This document shows, one piece after another, positions 57,425-64,000 of a stretch of DNA of 64,000 nt (the stretch's first letter is position 1; each line of letters opens with the position of its first letter). The notes below the pieces were generated by a model. That model worked only from the letters and a program-made list of their open reading frames with translations. It did no database searches and was not told where the DNA came from. This DNA is from Candidatus Nitrosothermus koennekei (GTDB taxonomy: Archaea > Thermoproteota > Nitrososphaeria > Nitrososphaerales > Nitrosocaldaceae). The stretch is from positions 124,001-188,000 of the forward strand of contig JACAFH010000001.1 of assembly GCA_013538715.1 (NCBI GenBank). Reading direction: 5' to 3'. Made by a program: the position numbers and the translations under genes.

Positions 57425-58456
57425 GTGGAGCACAAGTTTATTGATGATCTTTTGTATTCACAAATAGATTTTAATGAATATAATATAGCTATTATAGGTT
57501 TTGGTAAGATGGGCATACTTCATGCAGGAATTCTTAATCTGCTTAAACCTAATATAGTTAAATTTATTGTAGAGAAGAGTAAGTTAATAATTAAAGGTGG
57601 TTCATTACTTATCAAGAGTGTAAAGTTTGTTGAAGATCTAAATTCTCTTACTGATGTGAATGCTATATATATTACTACTCCCACTAATACTCATTATCCT
57701 CTAATTATGGATGCATTAAAGATGGGCATCAATTATATATTTGTAGAGAAACCTCCTGCACCTACATATGAAGAGACACTAAAGATTCTAGATCTACAAC
57801 CAAAGATAGTAATGGTTGGTTTACAAAAGAGATACTCTCTTCCTTTTAGACACGCTAAATTATTGTTGGATAATCATGTAGTAGGAGATATAGAAGGCAT
57901 AAGCGCCTATATCAGATCAGGAGATATATTGACACAAACAGATAGATTTGAAAGGGTTAAGAGAGGAGTTCTACTAGATCTTGGAATACATCTTGTAGAT
58001 CTATTGTGCTGGTTATTTGGTAAGATGGATATAAATTATGCTTCATATAAAAGTATGTATAGTGGTGTAGATGATTATTTTGATGCCGAATTATTATTTA
58101 ATAAATCTATAATTAAGATGAATGCAACATGGTCTGATAGTAATACTAGGATACCAACTACATATGTAGATGTAAAAGGCTCTAATGGATTTTTGAGAGT
58201 AACAGAGGATTATCTTAAGGTTGAATTAAAAGAAGCACATAGATTATTAAGCGATAATACTAAACTTGAGATGTATAAACCTAATTACTATCAAGGTTTT
58301 CCACCAGTTAACCTTGCAGATCCAGAATATACTATAGAGGATATGCATTTTCTTAATTGCTTAGAGAATAATAAAGAACCTATAACTAATCTTAATAAAG
58401 TTACGGAGAGTATGGAGTTGATAGAGAATTTATACAAAAGGGCTCAAAATGATTGA
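57425..58456 (+). CDS. Gfo/Idh/MocA-family oxidoreductase
   Basis: 343 aa. NAD(P)-binding IGFGKMGILHAGIL at about residues 25-38, EKPPAPTYEET with the conserved EKP, and GVLLDLGIHLVDLLCWLFG with the catalytic-site His. Acts on sugars or sugar nucleotides in general. The start is GTG at 57425. It is followed by the TIM-barrel-like gene with 8 nt overlap. Confidence 0.88.
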   Translation: MEHKFIDDLLYSQIDFNEYNIAIIGFGKMGILHAGILNLLKPNIVKFIVEKSKLIIKGGSLLIKSVKFVEDLNSLTDVNAIYITTPTNTHYPLIMDALKMGINYIFVEKPPAPTYEETLKILDLQPKIVMVGLQKRYSLPFRHAKLLLDNHVVGDIEGISAYIRSGDILTQTDRFERVKRGVLLDLGIHLVDLLCWLFGKMDINYASYKSMYSGVDDYFDAELLFNKSIIKMNATWSDSNTRIPTTYVDVKGSNGFLRVTEDYLKVELKEAHRLLSDNTKLEMYKPNYYQGFPPVNLADPEYTIEDMHFLNCLENNKEPITNLNKVTESMELIENLYKRAQND

Positions 58457-59309
58457 GATATTATTAGGCGATAATCCATTTATTGGAGTAAGTCACTTAT
58501 CACAAGATAAGGCAAGAGAAGAATCACGTGAATCTGTATTAGAGAATAAAGTTAAGGTTATAGAGGCAGCAATAAATGGAGGTGCAACGGGATTTACATT
58601 CTCTACTCATCCATTAAATCTAGAACTACTTCAGTATATTGCAAAGTATAGAAGGGAATTACTTGATAAACTAGATTATTACATACTAACTCCTTATGCT
58701 CAATCCTATGTTAGAACAGCAAACATTGCAGGTACACCAAATCTAATATCATCTATCATAAAAAGAATAAATCCATCAAGTCTTACAGCGTTTTTAACAT
58801 TAAATGTAAATAAATTATTAGGATTGTTTTTAGAGAGTGAGATCGAACCATATTTAAAAATATTACCAAAGAAAAGGATTAAATCGATCCTAATTCACGA
58901 AGTTATAACAGAACTCTTGATAGCATTTAATCTATATGATACTCTTAAGGAATTAGATAAGCATTTTACAAAAAAAGATATAGATTTTGGTGTAGAGAGC
59001 AGAAATATAAGCGCACTCGATCTATTTCTGAAGAATAATGGTCTTAATATAAAGTATGTTATGACACCATTTAACTGCATAGGATATCAGATGGCACGAG
59101 ATTTTACTTCTGCTATGAACGCAATAGATAATTTATCTAGAAAGAGTAAGATTATAGCAATAAGTATATTTGGAGCAGGTATTTTGAGTTTAGACGAAGT
59201 GATAGATTATCTCTCAAAACATAAGGATAAGATATATGCTATTACAACAGCCTCTACAAAAGCAGATGTTATATATAATAATTGTAGAAGGTTCTCTTCT
59301 TTAAATTAA
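58449..59309 (+). CDS. TIM-barrel-like protein of unknown function
   Basis: 286 aa. Starts EILLGDNPFIGVSHLSQDKARE; alternating strands and helices such as NGGATGFTFSTHP, YYILTPYAQSYV, SILIHEVI and IIAISIFGAGILS suggest an alpha/beta barrel like aldo-keto reductases, but no catalytic tetrad is certain. Coupled to the Gfo/Idh/MocA gene, so a joint sugar conversion is likely. Its last 4 nt overlap the end of the convergent glycosyltransferase gene. Confidence 0.65.
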   Translation: MIEILLGDNPFIGVSHLSQDKAREESRESVLENKVKVIEAAINGGATGFTFSTHPLNLELLQYIAKYRRELLDKLDYYILTPYAQSYVRTANIAGTPNLISSIIKRINPSSLTAFLTLNVNKLLGLFLESEIEPYLKILPKKRIKSILIHEVITELLIAFNLYDTLKELDKHFTKKDIDFGVESRNISALDLFLKNNGLNIKYVMTPFNCIGYQMARDFTSAMNAIDNLSRKSKIIAISIFGAGILSLDEVIDYLSKHKDKIYAITTASTKADVIYNNCRRFSSLN

Positions 59310-60439
59310 GCATTTCTCTTGACTTTTTCCCATTTACTCTGATTCCTACCCATTGCAAAATTTAGAATAGCTCTGAGTTGTGCATATTGTAAGTTTATAA
59401 ACATCCATATAGAGTTGAACATATTTCTTGCAGCTATAATTAATAATATAAATATTATTATAAATATATCTAGTATCATAGCATATCTAAAGACGATTAG
59501 GTCAATTATTATTAGTATTAATGAGACTAAGAGTAATAACGGAGAGATTATTATCATAAAGAAGTTAGATGGAAATACGTACAATCCAAATTTTCCATAC
59601 TTTGGATTAAATAGCATATCTATATTCTCTATAAGTATAATTATATGACCTTCTGCACGCCTGATCTTTTGTTTTAAAGAATCTGCTACACGTTCGTAAA
59701 ATATTGAAGAAGGATCATAACATACCTTATAACCTTGTCTCCTTATATGAATAGTCTGTATAGTTTCATCTCCATAATGATATGGTTCATATTGTCGTAT
59801 TAACGCTCTTCTATATGCAGAAAATGGATGCGCCATATATATAGAGTCTATATATGCTTCTGCCCTTTGGATTATATCTTGTATATCTCTATAACTGACT
59901 TCTTTAGAGTTATCAGAAGCTATCTTCATCTTACCAGTTACAGCACCTATAGAGGGGTTACTAAAATTTGATACAATATTAAGCAATGCATCTTTTTCAA
60001 GCACTATATCTGAATCTATCTTTACTATTATATCACCTTTACATTGTTCATATGCCTTGTTTAATGCTACTGCTAAACCTCTTCTTACATTATCATGTAT
60101 AAGCTTTATCGAGAGTTCTTTATGAACTTTCATAAATTCTTCTATTAATAAGGGCGTATTATCATTTGACGAATCAGTGATTATTATCTCCATCTTATCT
60201 ATTGGATATGTAAGATATAATAAACTTGATAATCTACTAGATATTATATCTTCTTCATTATATGTAGGAATAACTAGTGAGATAAACGGTAGTTCTGAAA
60301 TATTACTCCTAGTAACATATTTCTTACTATAAAAGAGTGATATGCTACCTATAATAACATAACAAAATATTAACACTATTAATGGACTATACAAAAGTAT
60401 AAACTTAGTATTAATTATGAATATGTCAATTATATTCAT
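59306..60439 (-). CDS. membrane-bound family 2 glycosyltransferase
   Basis: 377 aa. One N-terminal membrane helix (about 10-33), a GT-A domain with SLVIPTYNEEDIISSRL, IIITDSSNDNTP and metal-binding VKIDSDIVLEKDA, then two to three C-terminal membrane helices (about 290-345). Processive or lipid-linked polysaccharide synthases look like this. Acceptor unknown; lies among surface glycan genes. Confidence 0.87.
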   Translation of the reverse strand: MNIIDIFIINTKFILLYSPLIVLIFCYVIIGSISLFYSKKYVTRSNISELPFISLVIPTYNEEDIISSRLSSLLYLTYPIDKMEIIITDSSNDNTPLLIEEFMKVHKELSIKLIHDNVRRGLAVALNKAYEQCKGDIIVKIDSDIVLEKDALLNIVSNFSNPSIGAVTGKMKIASDNSKEVSYRDIQDIIQRAEAYIDSIYMAHPFSAYRRALIRQYEPYHYGDETIQTIHIRRQGYKVCYDPSSIFYERVADSLKQKIRRAEGHIIILIENIDMLFNPKYGKFGLYVFPSNFFMIIISPLLLLVSLILIIIDLIVFRYAMILDIFIIIFILLIIAARNMFNSIWMFINLQYAQLRAILNFAMGRNQSKWEKVKRNA

Positions 60440-60751
60440 ATATTGTTTATTATTAGCCTCACATTTATATTATTTCTTAGCAGCGATAAATATTAGGATT
60501 CCTTGTATTGATATTAATATTAAGGTTGCTAAAACCATATTGTCATGATACTATTAGAGAATTTCTGTTAGTAAAACTTGCTATATTTCTAACATTATAT
60601 AATATAAAGATCTTACTATTTAGCTATATTTCATGATTTGTAATAAAAATTACATATTATATATTGCACACATAATAGTATATATTATTTCGATCTCGAG
60701 ATGAACATTAATCTATAGTATATAGAACATAGAATAGTTTAATAACATGCT
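60440..60751. other. intergenic region with a possible micro-ORF
   Basis: 312 bp, AT-rich. On the minus strand, 60470-60538 encodes 22 residues (MVLATLILISIQGILIFIAA plus two lysines), a single-helix membrane peptide with a basic end. Composition alone makes such a frame possible by chance, so it is not called as a gene. TATA-like sequences before 60752 would serve the epimerase. Confidence 0.4.
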
Positions 60752-61705
60752 ATGAGGATTAAATGTCATTTGAGTGTATTAGTCACTGGCGGAGCAGGAT
60801 TTATAGGTAGTAGGCTAGTTATGAAATTACTGTCAGAAGGTACTGATGTTGATATTATAGATGATCTCAGTAGTGGTGATCCAAATTTTATAAGTTATAT
60901 AATTAAACAGCATTCAAACGTACGATTTTATAAACTTAATCTACTAGACAATATAGAACTAAAAGATTACGACATAGTTTACCATTTAGCAGCAAATCCA
61001 GAAGTTAGGATAGGAGTATCAGAGCCAAAGATACATGTAGAACAGAATATAATAGCGACATTTAAGCTATTAGAAGAGATTAGAAAGCATGATATAGAGA
61101 GAGTTGTATTTACATCATCATCAACTGTTTATGGAGACGCATTAATTATACCAACACCAGAAGACTATGCTCCATTAGAACCTATCTCTATATATGGTGC
61201 ATCAAAACTAGCATGTGAAGCCATCATAAGCTCTTATGCTCATACATATGGCTTAAAGGCTCTAATACTTAGATTAGCAAATATAATTGGTGAGAATAGT
61301 AATCATGGTGTTATAATAGATTTTATGAAGAGGTTGAAGAACAATCCTAAAAGATTAGAAGTACTAGGGGATGGAACCCAAAACAAATCGTATCTTTATG
61401 TTGAAGATTGCATAGATGCTATGCAGTACGCCATTAAAAGTAATAAAACCGTGGATTTCTTTAATATAGGCTCTGAAGATAGTATACTGGTATCTGATAT
61501 AGCAAAGATAGTAATAGAAGAATTAAGATTAAACAATACAGAGATAGTGTTTACTGGAGGCTATCAGGGTAGAGGATGGAAAGGTGACGTGAAGAATATG
61601 AGATTAGATGTAAGTAAAATTAAAGCATTAGGATGGAAACCTAACTATAATAGTTTAGAGGCTGTAAAGTACACAGTTAGAAGATTAGCAAAAAGTTTTA
61701 AATGA
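60752..61705 (+). CDS. NAD-dependent sugar-nucleotide epimerase/dehydratase
   Basis: 317 aa, extended short-chain dehydrogenase. NAD-binding VTGGAGFIGSRLVMKLL near residue 10, DIIDDLSSG, the VFTSSSTVYG stretch, catalytic Tyr/Lys in SIYGASKLACEA and LRLANIIG. UDP-glucose 4-epimerase is the nearest well-known type, but other epimerases are possible. Lies at the end of the surface glycan cluster. Confidence 0.88.
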   Translation: MRIKCHLSVLVTGGAGFIGSRLVMKLLSEGTDVDIIDDLSSGDPNFISYIIKQHSNVRFYKLNLLDNIELKDYDIVYHLAANPEVRIGVSEPKIHVEQNIIATFKLLEEIRKHDIERVVFTSSSTVYGDALIIPTPEDYAPLEPISIYGASKLACEAIISSYAHTYGLKALILRLANIIGENSNHGVIIDFMKRLKNNPKRLEVLGDGTQNKSYLYVEDCIDAMQYAIKSNKTVDFFNIGSEDSILVSDIAKIVIEELRLNNTEIVFTGGYQGRGWKGDVKNMRLDVSKIKALGWKPNYNSLEAVKYTVRRLAKSFK

Positions 61706-61788
61706 TATCAAAATTTTGATATATATTTATTATAGTAGATTAAAGAGTATTTATAAATATATAGGTTGTAATATATAATAAAAATAAT

Positions 61789-64000
61789 TTAGAGTTCACA
61801 AGAGATCTCTGTATCTGGATCACTTGAACAATTATCTATACCATTTCCTCCATCTATGTAATCATTGTATGTAACATTATCTAATACATTTAGAGCCGTA
61901 TCATTTCCATCATCTCCATACAAGTAATCTGTGCCAGCCTTTGCAAATAATCTATCATTCCCTGATCCTCCATAGAGAGTATCGTTACCTCCAATCGCAC
62001 CATATACTTGATCTCCATCATATAGTTTATCATCTCCAGCATCACCATACATTAGATCATTTCCAGCATCACCATAAAGAATATCTTTTCCACTTCCTCC
62101 ATGTATTTCATCATCACCATTTCCTCCCGAGAGGACTTCCTCTTCTATATCATTACTATTCTCTCCATATATCTTATCATTACCATCACCACCAATTAAT
62201 CTATCTACATCATCACCACCATGAAGTTCGTCATTTCCTATTCCGCCTAGTATATAGTCTTTACCTACTCCACCGTATACAATATCATTATTAGCATAAG
62301 CATCTACATAATCATCACCTTCTCCAGCATATACAGTATCATCACCTCTACCACTATAGATAGAATCATTACCACCACCACCACATATAATGTCATTTCC
62401 CGCATATCCATAAATAGTATCGTTTCCTCCTAAACCATCTATTACATCATTACCACTAGTGCCATTTATTACATCATCGCCATTAGTTCCTACTATAGTT
62501 GGATTAGCACATTCAGGTGAGGGGCCACCTCCACCACCTCCACCACCTCCACCACTACCATCATCTTCACAATTTACTTTATAATCAGGATCAGTTATGC
62601 ATGTATCTTTTATGAAATGATTTCCAGCATCAATCAAATCATTCTTTATTATTCCATCATTGCTATTGATCGTATCATCCTCATCCAAACCAATATGTAT
62701 ATCATTGTCAGCACCACCTGTTATATTGTCCTGGGAATCGCCTCCTGTCACTATATCATCCCCATCATTACCTTGTATAGTATCAGCACCACCATCACCC
62801 CATATTATATCATTACCTTCATTACCATATAGAGTATCTATTTGATGACCGCCTTGTATAAAGTCGTTACCTAAATTACCGTATATCGTATCGTCTCCCC
62901 ATGAACCTAATAATACATCATCTCCATTCTCTCCATATGCTACATCATTACCACTATCTCCAATGACATAATCTCTACCATTTCCTCCGTATATTGTATC
63001 ACTTGATGTAGTATCTATCACTATATCATCCCCATCGTTACCATATACAGTATCATTACCATCACCACTATAGATTATATCATTACCATCATCTCCACAT
63101 ACTATATCATCCCCAGCATTAGCATATATTATATCATCACCACCTAAAGCAACTATTACATCATTACCACTAGTTCCTACTATTACTTCGCTTTTAAATG
63201 TGCCTGTTATAGTTGGTGTAGCGCATAATGGAGATGGTGTAGTAGAACCATTAGATGGTCTCTGTGATGCACCCTCACAATTTATATCGTTATCTGGATT
63301 AGTTAAACATATGTCTTTACCATCTCCACCATCTACATTGTCATTATTTATTATATTATCTCTGCTTAAGATAACATCATTATCATTTTCTCCAAACATT
63401 TTATCATCCCCTGATTCTCCCATAAGCACATCATTACCATTTCCCCCATACAATGTGTCATCAATATCACCACCTTCTAGATAATCATCCCCATCCTCTC
63501 CATATAATTTGTCTATGCCAGCAGCACCTTTCAATACATCATTACCTAAACCACCATAGATTGTATCATCATTATCTAAACCATTAAGAGCATCATTACC
63601 TACACCTCCATAGATTGTATCTTTGCCTTCGCCTCCGTAAATCATATCATCTCCTCCCCCATCAAGATCATTCCCTGTATCACCATAGATTATATCATCG
63701 TCATCAAACTCATAAACTCCCCCATCTATGTAATCATTACCTAAACCACCATAGATTGTATCATCATTAGGTCCACCATTTATAAGATCATTACCATTTC
63801 CTCCATATAATGTATCAATACCATTACCACCAAATATTATATCTATTCCGTCATCTCCACATATTACATCATTACCGTCGTATCCATAAATAGTATCGTT
63901 TCCTCCTAAACCATCTATTACATCATTACCACTAGTGCCATTTATTACATCATCGCCATTAGTTCCTACTATAGTTGGATTAGCACATAATATATCAGCA
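61789..64000 (-). CDS. giant RTX-type calcium-binding repeat protein, 5' end outside window
   Basis: Partial: the frame stays open to the window edge, 737 codons visible. An ATG at 63645 lies inside a repeat and is not the start. Almost the whole visible part consists of nine-residue GGxGxDxhx repeats ([18 protein letters not shown]), which form parallel beta rolls that bind calcium. They group into three modules of about 220-240 residues, each opening CA(N/T)PTI(V/T)G and closing with a paired-cysteine motif ([36 protein letters not shown]). Linkers are Ser/Pro-rich and a run of ten glycines. Cysteines point to an extracellular location. Secretion signal and any catalytic domain are not visible. 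Confidence 0.85.
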   Translation of the reverse strand, partial: ADILCANPTIVGTNGDDVINGTSGNDVIDGLGGNDTIYGYDGNDVICGDDGIDIIFGGNGIDTLYGGNGNDLINGGPNDDTIYGGLGNDYIDGGVYEFDDDDIIYGDTGNDLDGGGDDMIYGGEGKDTIYGGVGNDALNGLDNDDTIYGGLGNDVLKGAAGIDKLYGEDGDDYLEGGDIDDTLYGGNGNDVLMGESGDDKMFGENDNDVILSRDNIINNDNVDGGDGKDICLTNPDNDINCEGASQRPSNGSTTPSPLCATPTITGTFKSEVIVGTSGNDVIVALGGDDIIYANAGDDIVCGDDGNDIIYSGDGNDTVYGNDGDDIVIDTTSSDTIYGGNGRDYVIGDSGNDVAYGENGDDVLLGSWGDDTIYGNLGNDFIQGGHQIDTLYGNEGNDIIWGDGGADTIQGNDGDDIVTGGDSQDNITGGADNDIHIGLDEDDTINSNDGIIKNDLIDAGNHFIKDTCITDPDYKVNCEDDGSGGGGGGGGGGPSPECANPTIVGTNGDDVINGTSGNDVIDGLGGNDTIYGYAGNDIICGGGGNDSIYSGRGDDTVYAGEGDDYVDAYANNDIVYGGVGKDYILGGIGNDELHGGDDVDRLIGGDGNDKIYGENSNDIEEEVLSGGNGDDEIHGGSGKDILYGDAGNDLMYGDAGDDKLYDGDQVYGAIGGNDTLYGGSGNDRLFAKAGTDYLYGDDGNDTALNVLDNVTYNDYIDGGNGIDNCSSDPDTEISCEL
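62405..62512 (-). repeat. 108-nt perfect direct repeat, downstream copy
   Basis: Identical base for base to 63881-63988, 1476 bp away in the same gene. It encodes the module opening [13 protein letters not shown] through NDTIYGY. The intermediate module opening near 63125-63230 is diverged, so copies one and three were homogenised recently. Confidence 0.95.
62525..62556 (-). repeat. trinucleotide repeat encoding polyglycine linker
   Basis: A run of CCA/CCT triplets on the plus strand, encoding ten glycines between the second and third RTX modules. Length variation by slippage would keep the frame. Confidence 0.85.
63881..63988 (-). repeat. 108-nt perfect direct repeat, upstream copy
   Basis: Partner of the copy at 62405-62512. 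Its position at the window edge implies that further modules may follow upstream. Such identical tracts are a hazard for short-read assembly. Confidence 0.95.

Noticed and set aside
60470-60538. 22-residue single-helix membrane peptide
   Set aside because: Too short and AT-rich sequence readily gives hydrophobic frames; no supporting promoter or conservation data.
61941-62845. Several plus-strand frames rich in His or Ile opposite the RTX gene
   Set aside because: Antisense shadows produced by the periodic repeat sequence.
62525-63990. Regular short repeats considered as a CRISPR array
   Set aside because: Repeats are in-frame nine-residue coding repeats without unique spacers of constant length.

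Overview
This window is AT-rich archaeal chromosomal DNA, most likely from the Nitrososphaerota (Thaumarchaeota). The evidence is single-chain RNA polymerase rpoA and rpoB genes, archaeal-type L30e, NusA, S12, S7, Nop5/fibrillarin, GINS and RNase HII, the archaeal pantoate kinase/phosphopantothenate synthetase route to CoA, and a fused ADP-forming acyl-CoA synthetase of the type used in the thaumarchaeal 3-hydroxypropionate/4-hydroxybutyrate cycle. Many genes have a TATA-like box about 27 nt before the start codon, as expected for leaderless archaeal transcripts. No ammonia oxidation gene is present, so ammonia oxidation is not shown. No CRISPR array or intact insertion sequence was seen.

Layout. 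At 0-5 kb there is a 7Fe/Zn-type ferredoxin, an adenosine-specific kinase-like protein, a possible nucleotidyltransferase-HEPN-like protein, tRNA-Glu(CUC), and a two-gene unit: a small CxxCH protein translationally coupled to a DUF692/MNIO enzyme fused to a partner-like domain. I consider this pair the most likely undescribed system here, a candidate peptide- or protein-modification pair. At 5-16 kb are glutamine synthetase, a GINS subunit, a complete four-gene CoA operon (pantoate kinase, phosphopantothenate synthetase, PanB, CoaBC), an AbrB-PhoU regulator, an M1 aminopeptidase with HEAT repeats and a Wzx-like flippase. At 16.2-17.4 kb are a tiny C2H2 zinc-finger protein, an intron-containing tRNA-Trp(CCA) that may have a second intron, and a gene-poor stretch with a broken small reading frame.

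At 17-32 kb are housekeeping genes: isocitrate/isopropylmalate-type dehydrogenase, Nop5-fibrillarin, acyl-CoA synthetase-THEP1-RNase HII, pgk-leuC-leuD, an XPD/Rad3-like helicase and a large membrane-anchored NHL propeller protein. At 32.3-42 kb is the transcription/translation operon rpoH-rpoB-rpoA-rpl30e-(two DUF131-like membrane proteins)-nusA-rps12-rps7. At 42-47 kb a CBS/Zn-ribbon-Mut7-C-AMMECR1-glycosyltransferase operon and a radical SAM protein run on the other strand. At 47.8-52 kb is hisG-hisD-hisC plus a HAD phosphatase that could supply histidinol-phosphatase.

From 52 kb to the end the content becomes accessory and cell-surface related: a secreted multidomain GH5-type glycosidase with near-identical internal repeats, a sulfotransferase coupled to a polytopic membrane protein, a Gfo/Idh/MocA oxidoreductase coupled to a TIM-barrel-like protein, a family 2 glycosyltransferase, a sugar-nucleotide epimerase and the C-terminal part of a giant RTX-type calcium-binding repeat protein that runs off the window. 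Together these suggest a locus for making, sulfating and remodelling surface glycans.
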